From positions 1 through 32,567 of the forward strand of contig PHDJ01000028.1 in assembly GCA_002842575.1 (NCBI GenBank): a DNA stretch of 32,567 nt, written 5' to 3'. Source of the DNA: Bacteroidetes bacterium HGW-Bacteroidetes-2 (GTDB lineage: Bacteria > Bacteroidota > Bacteroidia > Flavobacteriales > Flavobacteriaceae). Below, in pieces: positions 7,588-17,292 of this stretch. Every line of letters begins with the position of its first letter. Position 1 is the first letter of the stretch. Both the position numbers and the translations under genes were made by a program. A model generated the notes under the pieces. It was not told where the DNA came from and did no database searches. It saw only the letters and a program-made list of their open reading frames with translations.

Positions 7588-9060
7588 ATGACACTTCCTT
7601 TCAAAAAACAAATCCGTAATTTTTTGATTAAAGATAAGTATTTGCCCCTTATCGCAGGACTGGCATCTGGGTTATACCCTTGGGCATTTTATTACACCAA
7701 TAACTTCAATTTTGTCAATTCTTGGGATCATTTTTTCTTTTTCCTAACGCGTTTTGTATTTTTTCCTACGGTAGTTTACTATTTGTATTATTCCCTTATG
7801 CAAAAAAAACACCTGCATCTTTATAAAACAATTGTACTTCCTTTTTTAAATGCATTGACCTTTTTTGCTCTAGTGATGTATGCTTTGTACGCAAGTGTAG
7901 GGTATAAAAAATTGGCATTGGTTATTGTGTTAGCAGTACTTGTAGCAACGTTAACCCGATTAGTAAAAAATCTATTCTCCAAACTGTTGGTTATTCAATT
8001 TTTGCTTTTATTTACAACCGCTTATTTGCTTGCCGTAATTGCCAAACAATATCTTTTTTATTCTGAAGATTGGTTGAAACAACCCGATGCTATTGAACAA
8101 GTTGTATTTAAAAAAAAACCTAATATTTATGTTATTCAACCCGATGGATATGCTAACTTTTCAGAATTAGGAAAGGGTTTTTATAATTTTGAAAACAGCA
8201 AATTTGAGCATTGGTTGCAGGAAAATGATTTTGTGCTATACCCTGATTTTCGAAGTAATTACAACAGTACCTTGCATTCAAACAGTTCACTTTTTGCTAT
8301 GAAACATCATCATTACGATGTTTTAGATGAACGAAAAGTAATATTTGATAAAAATCCGGTTGTTGCTGTTTTCAAAAATAATGGATACAAAACCCATTTT
8401 CTGGCAGAAGTGCCTTATTTATTAACCAATCGGCCTAAAATAAATTTTGATTACACCAATTTTAAACTCAAGGATATACCCTACCTAAGCAAAGGGTTGG
8501 ACAGCCATAGAGTTATTTTAGAAGATTTTTCGGAAATATCAAAAGAGGCAACTGGAAAAAACTTCTATTTCTTTGAAAAATTACTTCCGGGCCATATCAC
8601 CACCTATAAAGACCAAGCCCAAACCAAAGAGATAGAACGCGAAAAATACCTGGAAAACGTAGTTTATGCCAATAATTGGCTGCAAAAATTAATACAAAAA
8701 ATTACAGAAAATGATCCTGATGGACTCATTGTAATTGTTGCAGATCACGGCGGCTTTGTGGGGCTTGAATACTCTTTGCAAAGTAATACCTTTACTTCAG
8801 ATAGAGAACTTATTTATACCATTTTTTCAGCCGCATTAGCTATAAAATGGCCCGAAAATTCTCGCCCTGAATTTGATGATTCCTTTAAAAGTTCTGTCAA
8901 TCTATTTCGTATCTTGTTTGCTTATTTAGGCGAAGACCTTTCGTTGTTGAAAAACTTGCAGGACGACACAAGTTATATTCAAATAAAAGAAGGAGCCCCA
9001 AAAGGCGTTTATGGCTATATTGACGGTAGTGGAAACATCATTTTTAAAGAAATAAACTAG
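7588..9060 (+). CDS. Membrane-anchored sulfatase/phosphoethanolamine-transferase superfamily enzyme
   Basis: 490 residues. The first ~160 hold four to five membrane segments (WAFYYTNN at ~31-38 lies between the first ones); the rest is a periplasmic domain of the alkaline-phosphatase/sulfatase superfamily. Visible sites: VIQPDGYANF with D186 as a probable metal ligand, NYNSTLHSNSSLF (224-235) where T228 or a nearby Ser is the likely nucleophile, and VADHGGFVG with D386 and H387. The sulfatase Cys/Ser-x-Pro-x-Arg signature is absent, so a phospho-group transferase or hydrolase is more likely than a sulfatase. It begins one base after the preceding gene, so it is co-expressed with the kinase/methyltransferase fusion. 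A role in adding a phospho-substituent to the glycan is inference. Confidence 0.78.
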   Translation: MTLPFKKQIRNFLIKDKYLPLIAGLASGLYPWAFYYTNNFNFVNSWDHFFFFLTRFVFFPTVVYYLYYSLMQKKHLHLYKTIVLPFLNALTFFALVMYALYASVGYKKLALVIVLAVLVATLTRLVKNLFSKLLVIQFLLLFTTAYLLAVIAKQYLFYSEDWLKQPDAIEQVVFKKKPNIYVIQPDGYANFSELGKGFYNFENSKFEHWLQENDFVLYPDFRSNYNSTLHSNSSLFAMKHHHYDVLDERKVIFDKNPVVAVFKNNGYKTHFLAEVPYLLTNRPKINFDYTNFKLKDIPYLSKGLDSHRVILEDFSEISKEATGKNFYFFEKLLPGHITTYKDQAQTKEIEREKYLENVVYANNWLQKLIQKITENDPDGLIVIVADHGGFVGLEYSLQSNTFTSDRELIYTIFSAALAIKWPENSRPEFDDSFKSSVNLFRILFAYLGEDLSLLKNLQDDTSYIQIKEGAPKGVYGYIDGSGNIIFKEIN

Positions 9061-9066
9061 GATATT

Positions 9067-10044
9067 TTGCAAGAATTTACAGTAGAAAAATACCAAGACA
9101 AACACAAAAAACTTTGGGACGAATTTGTTAGCAAAGCAAAAAACGCTACGTTTTTATTTTATCGCGATTTTATGGAATATCATAGCGATAGGTTTGAGGA
9201 TTTTTCTTTAATGGTTTATAAAGATAATAAGCTATTTGCCCTTCTTCCTGCTAATAAAAAAGGGGATACAGTTTATAGTCATCAAGGATTGACCTATGGA
9301 AGTTTTGTGTTGCAGGAAGAAGCTAAATTATTAGATTCCTTCGCAGCTTTTAAAGCGATGTTAGAGTTTTTAAATAAACAAAAAATTACCCAATTAAACA
9401 TACGAGTTATTCCTACCTTTTATAACATCATGCCATCTGATGAGGTGGAGTATTTTTTGTATAAAGCCGGAGCAACTATAATAAAGCGAGATATTTTAAT
9501 GGTCATTGATTACCGAAATAAATTGCGGTTTCAAAAAAATAGGCGTGAAGGCATCAACAAAGCCATTCGAAATGGTTTACAAATTCAGGTAGAGGAATGT
9601 TTTGAAGGATTTTGGAATGAAATTTTAATTCCAAACCTTAAAAATAAACACCAAGTAGTGCCAGTGCATAGTTTGGAGGAAATTAATATCTTGGCAACTA
9701 GGTTTCCAAAACAAATACAACAAATTAACGTTTATAAAGACAATAAAATCGTTGCAGGTACAACGGTTTTTTTAACAAAAACAACAATTCATCCGCAATA
9801 TGTTTCGGGAAATGAAGATAAAAACCAATATGGAAGTTTAGATTTGTTGTATGATTTTATCATAAATAAATTTTGCACAGATAAGAATTATTTTGATTTT
9901 AATATATCCAGTGAAGAAAATGGAAACATACTAAATCATGGACTTATCTTTTGGAAGGAAAGTTGTGGCGCACGTTCCATTATTTCTAACAACTACATAG
10001 TAGATACAGCATCGTTTAAAACATTAAAGTTAGAAACAAAATGA
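9067..10044 (+). CDS. FemAB/GNAT-like acyltransferase
   Basis: 325 residues of the FemAB-like GNAT type. The N-terminal half begins [36 protein letters not shown]-like, a hallmark of proteins annotated as GNAT family N-acetyltransferase in polysaccharide clusters; the second half carries a GNAT-like core ([17 protein letters not shown], near residues 219-235, and [15 protein letters not shown]). The start is TTG at 9067, 6 bases after the preceding stop; the nearest ATG is at residue 56, well inside the conserved part. Its end overlaps the aminotransferase by 4 bases, so the likely substrate is the amino group that enzyme makes (an acylated 3-amino-3,6-dideoxyhexose). Acyl donor unknown. Confidence 0.72.
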   Translation: MQEFTVEKYQDKHKKLWDEFVSKAKNATFLFYRDFMEYHSDRFEDFSLMVYKDNKLFALLPANKKGDTVYSHQGLTYGSFVLQEEAKLLDSFAAFKAMLEFLNKQKITQLNIRVIPTFYNIMPSDEVEYFLYKAGATIIKRDILMVIDYRNKLRFQKNRREGINKAIRNGLQIQVEECFEGFWNEILIPNLKNKHQVVPVHSLEEINILATRFPKQIQQINVYKDNKIVAGTTVFLTKTTIHPQYVSGNEDKNQYGSLDLLYDFIINKFCTDKNYFDFNISSEENGNILNHGLIFWKESCGARSIISNNYIVDTASFKTLKLETK

Positions 10045-11138
10045 TTTCATTTCTGGACCTTCATAAAGTAAATACCCGTTTTGAAAGCGAGTTTTTTGAA
10101 AACTTCCAACAGTTTTTAAACTCTGGGTTTTATGTTTTAGGAAATCAAGTAAGTGCTTTTGAAACTGAATTTGCAGCCTATTGCGGAACTTCCTATTGCA
10201 TTGGTGTGGCAAATGGTTTAGACGCACTTCGTCTAATCTTAGAAGGCTATAAAGTGCTGGGAAAACTAAAAAACAGCGATGAGGTTTTAGTGGCTTCAAA
10301 TACGTATATCGCAACTATTATAGCTATTAAACAAGCTGGTTTAACCCCTATTTTAGTGGAAGCTGAAAACGAAACCTATTCCTTTAATATAGAACAACTA
10401 GAAAAAGCAATCACAACAAAAAGCAAAGCCATTATGCCGGTACATTTGTATGGGCAAATTACCAATATGGATATTATTTTGGCAATAGCTGAAGAAAACC
10501 AATTATTAGTTATTGAAGATGCCGCACAAGCTCATGGTGCGATATACAATGAAAAAAAAGCTGGCAATCTTGGGGATGCCGCCGGATTTAGTTTTTATCC
10601 TACAAAAAATTTAGGCGCTTTAGGCGATGGTGGCGCAGTAACCACAAACGACTCTGCTCTTGCTGAGGCTATTCAAAAACTTCGCAATTATGGAGGAAGT
10701 AAAAAATATGTATATGAATTATTAGGCATCAATTCGCGTTTAGATGAAATACAAGCCGGATTTTTGCGAGTGAAATTACCTTATTTAGATGCCGATAATG
10801 AAAGAAGAAGAGCTATTGCAAAAGAATATCTTTCTAAAATTACAAATCCTAAAATTATACTTCCACATATAGAAACAATTGAAATGCACGTTTTTCATCT
10901 TTTTGTAGTTCGGGTAGCTCATAGAGATCATTTTCAAGCCTATTTAAACTCCAACGGTATAGGCAATTTAATCCATTATCCTATCGCACCGCATCGACAA
11001 GAAGCGTTTAAAGAATTTAGCCACTTGGTCTTTCCTGTTACTGAAGAAATTCATCAAACCATTTTAAGCATTCCAATGAGTCCTGTTTTGACCAATGCGG
11101 ATGTTACAAAAGTTATAGAGGTTATAAATTCGTATTAA
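10041..11138 (+). CDS. DegT/DnrJ/EryC1/StrS-type sugar aminotransferase (FdtB-like)
   Basis: A PLP-dependent aminotransferase that adds the amino group to an NDP-keto-deoxy sugar. The 365 residues match the family; the PLP-binding Lys is K189 in [15 protein letters not shown], and D160 in [10 protein letters not shown] is placed to bind the pyridine nitrogen. The sequence looks closest to the FdtB/QdtB type that makes dTDP-3-amino-3,6-dideoxyhexoses. Its partner ketoisomerase gene (FdtA-like) lies at 17289-17693, about 6 kb away. The start overlaps the acyltransferase by 4 bases and the flippase follows with no gap. Confidence 0.9.
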   Translation: MISFLDLHKVNTRFESEFFENFQQFLNSGFYVLGNQVSAFETEFAAYCGTSYCIGVANGLDALRLILEGYKVLGKLKNSDEVLVASNTYIATIIAIKQAGLTPILVEAENETYSFNIEQLEKAITTKSKAIMPVHLYGQITNMDIILAIAEENQLLVIEDAAQAHGAIYNEKKAGNLGDAAGFSFYPTKNLGALGDGGAVTTNDSALAEAIQKLRNYGGSKKYVYELLGINSRLDEIQAGFLRVKLPYLDADNERRRAIAKEYLSKITNPKIILPHIETIEMHVFHLFVVRVAHRDHFQAYLNSNGIGNLIHYPIAPHRQEAFKEFSHLVFPVTEEIHQTILSIPMSPVLTNADVTKVIEVINSY

Positions 11139-12422
11139 GTGAAACTCCTAAAAAAACTTTTTAACGAAAACATGTTATTGAAGGTAACTTCCATGAATGC
11201 TGTAGGCGTTTTGGTAAGAATTGTTGCCGGATTTATCACTCAAAAAGCCATCGCTATTTTTGTTGGCCCTCAGGGGATGGGTGTTGTAGGAAATTTTAGA
11301 GATTTTCTAGCGGCCATTCAATCGGTTTCTACTTTGGGTATTACAAATGGTATTGTAAAATTTGTGTCTGAGTTTAAAAAAGAAACCAACAAACTTTCGC
11401 AAGTTTTAAGCACCTCGTTAATTTTGATAATAGGGGCATCCATACTTACTGCTATTGTTGTTTTTTTATCAGCTTCTTACTGGAATTCCAGCATTTTTGG
11501 CGAAAGCTATGACTTCACAACGATTATTAAAGTTTGCGCAATTGCCATTCCTTTTTATGCATTAAACTTTCTTTTAGTTGCTATTATCAATGGCTATTCA
11601 AAATACAAAGAGTTTATCGGAATCAACATTGTAAGCAATATTGTGGGGGTTGCTATAACAGTAGTTTTAATGTGGCAATTTTATCTGGAAGGTGCAATTT
11701 ATGCGGTACTGGTAGCACCTTTATTAGCCTTAGTGGTTACTATTGGTTTTATCTATAATAAAAGAGCCAAGCGGCATTTATTTACTTTAGAAAATTGTAA
11801 AACAGATAGCCTGAAAAAATTAAGTTCTTATGCTATTATGGCACTACTTTCTACATTGGCACTTCCTGTGGTTAGAATTGCTATACGGGATTATATTTAT
11901 GAAATTGATGATGAAGTGGCTGTGGGATATTGGGAAGCAATGAACCGACTTTCTAATTTTTATTTAATGTTTATCACCACCTTAATGACACTTTATGTTC
12001 TTCCAAAACTTTCTGGTATCACTTCTAAAAATGGGTTTAGAATAGAAGTAGTTAATTTTTATAAAACAATCTTACCTCTTTTTGCTGCTGGCTTATTGCT
12101 TATTTATTTCTTACGAAATTTTGTAATAAATGTTTTACTTACAAGAGAGTTTGCTCCTATGGAACCCTTATTTGTTTGGCAACTTTCGGGCGATTTATTT
12201 AAAGTGGCATCCATGGTAATTGCATATCAGTTTTTGGCGAAAAACATGTTTTGGTACTATGTGATTTCTGAAATAATTTCACTATTCATAATTTATGCAT
12301 CCAGTATTTTCTTGATTAATAGATATGGATTTGTGGGTGCTTCTATGGCACATTTATTTAGTTTTGTGTTTTATTTCTTTATGGTAGTATTTCTTCTTAG
12401 AAAAAAATTATTTAGAAAATAG
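11139..12422 (+). CDS. O-antigen flippase-type polysaccharide translocase (Wzx-like)
   Basis: 427 residues with about twelve hydrophobic segments, of the MOP/MVF superfamily (O-antigen translocase). The opening VTSMNAVGVLVRIVAGFITQKAIA and IFVGPQGMGVVGNFRDFL resemble O-antigen/Wzx translocases that flip undecaprenyl-linked repeat units across the inner membrane. A GTG start is used, directly after the preceding stop codon; ATG at 11172 would shorten the conserved N-terminus by 11 residues and is less likely. No Wzy polymerase or ligase is recognised in the window. Confidence 0.88.
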   Translation: MKLLKKLFNENMLLKVTSMNAVGVLVRIVAGFITQKAIAIFVGPQGMGVVGNFRDFLAAIQSVSTLGITNGIVKFVSEFKKETNKLSQVLSTSLILIIGASILTAIVVFLSASYWNSSIFGESYDFTTIIKVCAIAIPFYALNFLLVAIINGYSKYKEFIGINIVSNIVGVAITVVLMWQFYLEGAIYAVLVAPLLALVVTIGFIYNKRAKRHLFTLENCKTDSLKKLSSYAIMALLSTLALPVVRIAIRDYIYEIDDEVAVGYWEAMNRLSNFYLMFITTLMTLYVLPKLSGITSKNGFRIEVVNFYKTILPLFAAGLLLIYFLRNFVINVLLTREFAPMEPLFVWQLSGDLFKVASMVIAYQFLAKNMFWYYVISEIISLFIIYASSIFLINRYGFVGASMAHLFSFVFYFFMVVFLLRKKLFRK

Positions 12423-12468
12423 ATGTAATTGTTTTGTATACTTTAACGTAACCAATTTAAGATGTTGT

Positions 12469-13887
12469 ATGCTTTTTAATACCGTTGACTTTGCGATTTT
12501 TTTTCCTTTGGTATTGCTCTTATATTGGACGGTATTTAAAAAAAACACCACACTTCAAAATAGTTTTCTCATTGTAGTTAGTTATTTGTTTTATTCCTTT
12601 TGGGACTGGCGTTTTCTTTCGCTCATTTTAATGAGTTCTCTATTGGATTTTATTGTGGGTTATTACTTGGGGAAAACCTCTGGTAAACATGAAAGAAAGT
12701 TTTTACTAGCGGTAAGTTTGTTCTTTAATTTGGGCGTTTTGGCTATATTTAAGTACTTTAATTTTTTTGTAGAAACGTTTATAGACACATTTGCTCTTTT
12801 TGGAACTAAATTAGAAAGCACTACTTGGAGTATTATTCTTCCTGTTGGCATTAGTTTTTATACGTTTCAAACTTTAAGTTATACCATTGATATTTACCGC
12901 GGAAGGATTTTGCCTACTAAAAATATAATTTCATTTTTTGCTTTTGTATCCTTTTTCCCTCAATTAGTTGCCGGTCCCATTGAGCGGGCATCTAATTTAT
13001 TATCGCAATTTGAATCTAAAAGACATTTTAATTATTCCGAAAGTGTAGATGGTTTGCGGCTTATTTTATCCGGTTTGTTCAAAAAAATGGTTATTGCAGA
13101 TAATTGTGCATTGGTGGTAAACACTATTTTTGCAAACTACCAAGACCAAAGCGGAAGCACCTTATTCATTGGTGCCGTTTTTTTCTCTTTTCAAATTTAT
13201 GGCGACTTTTCTGGATATTCTGACATTGCCATAGGCACTTCTCGATTGATGGGTTTCCGTTTGATGAAAAACTTTTACTTTCCTTACTTAGCTGTAAATG
13301 TCTCAGATTTTTGGCGAAGATGGCACATCTCTTTATCTACTTGGTTTCGTGATTATGTTTACATTCCTTTAGGCGGAAACCGAGTTTCTAAAACAAAATT
13401 GGTCATTAATATTTTTATCGTGTTTCTGCTTAGCGGACTTTGGCACGGCGCTAACCTAACTTTTGTGTTTTGGGGGTTTATTCATGCACTTTTTGTAGTG
13501 CCAGTTATTTGGATAGATTCTAAAAATGAACTACAAAAAAATGGGTATTTGCCAAGCCTGAAAACCATTTTTCAAATAGGCTTAACTTTTATGATAGTTA
13601 CTTTAGCGTGGGTATTTTTTAGAGCAGAAACCATTTCAGGGGCATTTCAATATCTAAACATTATTTTTTCAGAAAGCCTCTTTTCAATACCTGATGTTCC
13701 ACTTAAAATCCTGTTTTTTCTGTTTTTATATATGGTTGTGGAGTGGTTGCAACGAAACAGAGACCATGTTTTAGACATAGCACATATTCCATCTAAAATG
13801 CTGAGAATAGCAATTTACTATGGTATTGTTTTTCTTACTTTTTATTTTGCGGGCGATTTACAACCATTTATCTATTTTCAATTTTAA
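12469..13887 (+). CDS. MBOAT-family membrane O-acyltransferase (AlgI-like)
   Basis: 472 residues with ten or so membrane segments. Features of AlgI/DltB-type MBOAT proteins are clear: MLFNTVDFAIFFPLV at the start, FFPQLVAGPIERASNLL near 162-178, VSDFWRRWHISLSTWFRDYVY-like segment near 280-300, and LWHGANLTFVFWG with the conserved His at about residue 326. It would move an acyl (probably acetyl) group across the membrane to a surface polysaccharide, handing it to the SGNH-like protein encoded 3 bases downstream. The gap of 46 bases before it is the longest in the block and could hold a weak internal promoter, but none is clear. Confidence 0.92.
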   Translation: MLFNTVDFAIFFPLVLLLYWTVFKKNTTLQNSFLIVVSYLFYSFWDWRFLSLILMSSLLDFIVGYYLGKTSGKHERKFLLAVSLFFNLGVLAIFKYFNFFVETFIDTFALFGTKLESTTWSIILPVGISFYTFQTLSYTIDIYRGRILPTKNIISFFAFVSFFPQLVAGPIERASNLLSQFESKRHFNYSESVDGLRLILSGLFKKMVIADNCALVVNTIFANYQDQSGSTLFIGAVFFSFQIYGDFSGYSDIAIGTSRLMGFRLMKNFYFPYLAVNVSDFWRRWHISLSTWFRDYVYIPLGGNRVSKTKLVINIFIVFLLSGLWHGANLTFVFWGFIHALFVVPVIWIDSKNELQKNGYLPSLKTIFQIGLTFMIVTLAWVFFRAETISGAFQYLNIIFSESLFSIPDVPLKILFFLFLYMVVEWLQRNRDHVLDIAHIPSKMLRIAIYYGIVFLTFYFAGDLQPFIYFQF

Positions 13888-13890
13888 AAA

Positions 13891-14808
13891 ATGAAAAAGT
13901 TTTACCTTAAAATAGGGTTGTTTTTGGTTCCGGTTTTACTGGTATGGCTTGCTTTAGAAGTTTTTTACAGAACTGTCGAAACCAATTATACCTTCAAAAG
14001 CAAAACCTTAGTTGAAAATTACACCGACATAGAAGTGCTTATTTTTAGCAATTCGCAGGCGTTTTATGGTATCAATCCAAATCGCTTCACTCAAAACGCT
14101 TTTAGTATTGCAAACATTAGCCAAACACTTTATTTTGACCAGCTACTTTTAGAAAAACATCTAGATAGTTTACCCAATTTAAAAACCATTATTTTAACGG
14201 TGAGCTATTTTACGTTAAGCTTAAAAGATAATACCCGAGAAGATATTTGGCGAAAGTATTTCTACAACCAACAAATGGATGTTGAGGTGCCTCATATTTC
14301 TGTGTTCGACCCTAGAAAATATAGTCTTTCGCTTTCTCGAAAACTAAAAAATTCAGTTGAGACCATTCAAGAATATAGAAAATTTGGCACTCTTGTTTCA
14401 TGCGATACCAAAGGTTTTGGAAAGTATTTAAAACCAGGATCTCAAACAGATACCGATGTTATTGGTGCAATGATAGCCAAAAAGCACGAAGATCATTCTC
14501 TAGATTTTGAAATTAACCGAAACAGATTGCAACAAATTATCGATCGTTGTAAAGCTCGAAATATTCAAGTAGTTCTTGTAAATACTCCTGTTTCAAGAGC
14601 CTATTACCGAAACTTATACCCCGAAAAAGTAGAAAAAATAATTGCTACTTGTAATGCACTAGCTTTAAAAAATGCAAATGTTCACTTTTTAAGTTTCTGG
14701 AACGATACTCGCTTTATTGATGCAGATATGCGAGATGCAGACCATTTAAAAGTAGAAGGTGCCCAAAAATTGAGTACGATTTTAGAGGAAGCTTTACAGT
14801 CTTTTTAG
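13891..14808 (+). CDS. SGNH-hydrolase-like acyltransferase partner of the MBOAT protein
   Basis: 305 residues, one N-terminal membrane anchor (about residues 7-24), then a periplasmic SGNH-like domain. Block I is IFSNSQAFYGINP with S55 as likely nucleophile (Gln follows where His or Arg is common), and block V is DADHLKVEG near residues 282-290, giving the Asp-x-x-His pair. AlgX/AlgJ, DltD and PatB-like proteins work with MBOAT transporters to O-acetylate polysaccharides; adjacency and 3-base spacing suggest this job here. Family-level assignment is by motif and context only. Confidence 0.78.
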   Translation: MKKFYLKIGLFLVPVLLVWLALEVFYRTVETNYTFKSKTLVENYTDIEVLIFSNSQAFYGINPNRFTQNAFSIANISQTLYFDQLLLEKHLDSLPNLKTIILTVSYFTLSLKDNTREDIWRKYFYNQQMDVEVPHISVFDPRKYSLSLSRKLKNSVETIQEYRKFGTLVSCDTKGFGKYLKPGSQTDTDVIGAMIAKKHEDHSLDFEINRNRLQQIIDRCKARNIQVVLVNTPVSRAYYRNLYPEKVEKIIATCNALALKNANVHFLSFWNDTRFIDADMRDADHLKVEGAQKLSTILEEALQSF

Positions 14809-14902
14809 GTTTGTTTTTATAATAAATATGTTGCTAACTGTTTAAAAAGCAATGCGTAAGTTTGCTGAGAAATAAAATAAAAATAAGCGAGAATAGTATA
14901 AA

Positions 14903-16054
14903 TTATCTGAAAGCAGTTTCATAAACTTTCAAATACTTTTGTGCAATGTGTACATAATGATGTTCTTTTTCAACAAAAGCACTAGCGTTTTTCCCTATTC
15001 GTTCTATTTCTGATGGATTTTCTATCAGCCAACTTAATTTTTCTACTAAATAAACTACACTTGGAAGGGCATTGATGCAGACTTCATTTTCCTTTAGTTT
15101 GTAATAATCTAAAAATTCTTGTTCGGCACCTGTAAAAACTACCTTCCCTTTTGCCATAGCTTCCAGCGCATTATAACCTTGGTCGTAGGCATACACCATG
15201 TCCAATAAAATATGGGCATTATTGTAATGCTGAATATATTGGCGGTAAGGCAAGTTTCTTGTTACGGTTATTTTAACTTTGCCCTTGTATTTTTCAGCAA
15301 TAACTTTCAAAGCTTTTTCAAAATAATGGCATCCTTTTTTTAACTCAGTCATGCTATTAATTCCTAAAAAAATTTGAATTTTAGCGGAAAGATTTACGCT
15401 TTTTTTTAGTAACCTTTCTGTATTTATTGGGTTAGGAATTAGTTGGATGGTTTTTAGATTGTTTTGTAACGCCAAAAAATAATCGATATCTGAAGGAATA
15501 ATTCCATCCAAGAGATTTTCAAAATAAGCATAGTATTTTTTGTATTTGCAAGAAGTATAGCTAAACTCAAATTTAAACGTTTCTTTACTATGCTCGCCAA
15601 GCAAAACAGGAGTGAGTATATGGTATTTCATCTTGTTTTTTAATAGATATTCTATAATAGGAGTATCGGTGCCACAAGCACATAAAAAAAGTTTTTTATT
15701 GTTTTTTTTTAAATAATCTAATTGTTTTTTTTGAAGGAATAAAGGGGTTTTTAATGCATTTGAATTGATGAATTGGACTACATCATAATTTTTTAATTTC
15801 TTTTGATGCCAATAAAAACGAAAAGCACTTTCATACAATGCCAAATCTATGGAGGTAAGTTTGTAAAATGCCACTTTGCATTTTCGGGTAAACCAGTTAA
15901 AGTGAAGTATCTTGGGTTTTATGGAAATATCTACCGGATAATTTTTAAACAAATCGCCATCACCAATAATGGTAACAGCATGTCCTAAAAATTCTAGACC
16001 TTCTTTTAATGAATTATGCAGGCGGCTATACTCTCCTACAAGAAGTATTTTCAT
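14903..16054 (-). CDS. Glycosyltransferase family 1/4-like protein
   Basis: 383 residues with a GT-B fold pattern: MKILLVGEYSRLHNSLKEGL at the start, a central linker with IQLIPNPINTERL (about 215-227), and the C-terminal donor-side region IQIFLGINSMTELKKGCHYFEKAL and AYDQGYNALEAMAKGKVVFTG near residues 288-308. The usual E-x7-E motif is altered (DQGYNALE: Asp in place of the first Glu). It stands alone, on the opposite strand to both flanking glycan blocks, with its own promoter at 16071-16102. The donor sugar is not readable from sequence. Confidence 0.82.
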   Translation of the reverse strand: MKILLVGEYSRLHNSLKEGLEFLGHAVTIIGDGDLFKNYPVDISIKPKILHFNWFTRKCKVAFYKLTSIDLALYESAFRFYWHQKKLKNYDVVQFINSNALKTPLFLQKKQLDYLKKNNKKLFLCACGTDTPIIEYLLKNKMKYHILTPVLLGEHSKETFKFEFSYTSCKYKKYYAYFENLLDGIIPSDIDYFLALQNNLKTIQLIPNPINTERLLKKSVNLSAKIQIFLGINSMTELKKGCHYFEKALKVIAEKYKGKVKITVTRNLPYRQYIQHYNNAHILLDMVYAYDQGYNALEAMAKGKVVFTGAEQEFLDYYKLKENEVCINALPSVVYLVEKLSWLIENPSEIERIGKNASAFVEKEHHYVHIAQKYLKVYETAFR

Positions 16055-16070
16055 TGGTTTTTATTTAGGA

Positions 16071-16102
16071 TAAAGGTACAAAATACCTATTTATAATGGC
16101 AA
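16071..16102 (-). promoter_or_regulatory. Promoter of the lone minus-strand glycosyltransferase
   Basis: On the minus strand TTG (16102-16100) is followed after 21 bases by TACCTTTA (16078-16071), 7 of 8 with respect to TAnnTTTG, ending 17 bases before the start codon at 16054. Confidence 0.55.
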
Positions 16103-16161
16103 GACAACACATAAATAAGTAATTGCTTCGTTATATGTTCTGTTCAAAACGAAAATTTATG

Positions 16162-16169
16162 TAGGTTTG
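16162..16169 (+). promoter_or_regulatory. Promoter -7 element of the second plus-strand glycan block
   Basis: TAGGTTTG is an exact TAnnTTTG match 16 bases before the start codon at 16186. No TTG is at the expected distance; TTC at 16138-16140 (21 bases upstream) is the nearest substitute. Confidence 0.5.
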
Positions 16170-16185
16170 CTAAGCAATAAATACC

Positions 16186-17292
16186 ATGCCTAAAATTACT
16201 AAAATAGCTCTTGTAGGGTACAAATTAAGTCACGGAGGCGCCGAGCGGGTACTTTCTGATTTGTCTATCTATTTTAACAAAATGGGTTTGGATGTGCATA
16301 TTATTCTTATGATTGACCAAGTTACCTATCCTTATGCCGGAACATTGTTGAATTTGGGAAAACTTCGGAATGCTTCCAATTCTATTTTTAATAAAGTGAA
16401 ACGGTTTGTCGCTTTTAAAAACTATGTAAAAACTCAGAAATTTGATGCTATTATCGACTTTAGGTTTAGGGTACATTGGTTACAGGAAATTTTTATTTTT
16501 AAATTTATTTACAAAGGTATTTTAATCCAAACCATACATAGTGGCAGATATTATTCCTATCTATTTAAAAATAAGGCACTTTCAAACTATATCTTTAAAA
16601 ATTTTAACGCCATCGTTTGCGTTTCTGAAGGACAAAAGAATTTGATTAAAAAGGAATTACATTTTCAAAACCTTGTCACTATTAATAATGCGGTGGATAT
16701 TACAGGCATTCAAAATAAGCTGCACACATCCATCGATTTAAACTATAAATACATCCTAGCCGCGGGCAGATTTGCACCTTCAAAACAGTTGGATCGTTTA
16801 ATAGAAACTTATAGCGTTTCCAAATTGCCCGATTTAGATTTTCATCTTGTGTTATTAGGGCAAGGCGATGAAAAAGAAGTGCAAATAATAAACGATAAAA
16901 TAGCACAGGTACAGCTTGCGGATAAAATTCATTTACTAGGATTTAAAGACAATCCATACATATATCTAAAAAATGCCTTATTTTTGGTGCAAAGTAGCCT
17001 TTTTGAAGGATTTCCTATGGTTTTATTGGAATCCTTAGCGTGTGAAACTCCCGTAATAGCTTTCGATTGTTTTTCTGGTCCTAATGAAATAATAATTAAT
17101 GAAAAAAACGGATTGTTAGTCGAGAATCAAAATTTTGAATCTTTAAAAATTGCGATAAACAGAATGATTACCGACAGCCATTTATATGCAGAATGCAAAA
17201 AAAATAGTCTTAGCAGCATTCAAAAATTTGATATGGAACACATTGGACAACAGTGGATGAAATTACTTGAAAATTTAGTGGTAAAAAAATGA
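16186..17292 (+). CDS. Glycosyltransferase family 4
   Basis: 368 residues with a typical GT4 layout: KIALVGYKLSHGGAERVLSDLS at the N-terminus (the GGAERV acceptor-side loop), AAGRFAPSKQLDRLIE near residue 192, LLGFKDNPYIYL near 244, and FEGFPMVLLESLACETPVIAFD near 275-296 with the E-x7-E donor-binding motif. GalNAc- or hexose-type donors are common in this group but cannot be fixed here. Its end overlaps the ketoisomerase gene by 4 bases, so both belong to one operon. Confidence 0.92.
   Translation: MPKITKIALVGYKLSHGGAERVLSDLSIYFNKMGLDVHIILMIDQVTYPYAGTLLNLGKLRNASNSIFNKVKRFVAFKNYVKTQKFDAIIDFRFRVHWLQEIFIFKFIYKGILIQTIHSGRYYSYLFKNKALSNYIFKNFNAIVCVSEGQKNLIKKELHFQNLVTINNAVDITGIQNKLHTSIDLNYKYILAAGRFAPSKQLDRLIETYSVSKLPDLDFHLVLLGQGDEKEVQIINDKIAQVQLADKIHLLGFKDNPYIYLKNALFLVQSSLFEGFPMVLLESLACETPVIAFDCFSGPNEIIINEKNGLLVENQNFESLKIAINRMITDSHLYAECKKNSLSSIQKFDMEHIGQQWMKLLENLVVKK

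Noticed and set aside
14809-14902. Terminator between convergent genes
   Set aside because: Only a 5-base AGCAA/TTGCT pairing is seen, too weak to call.
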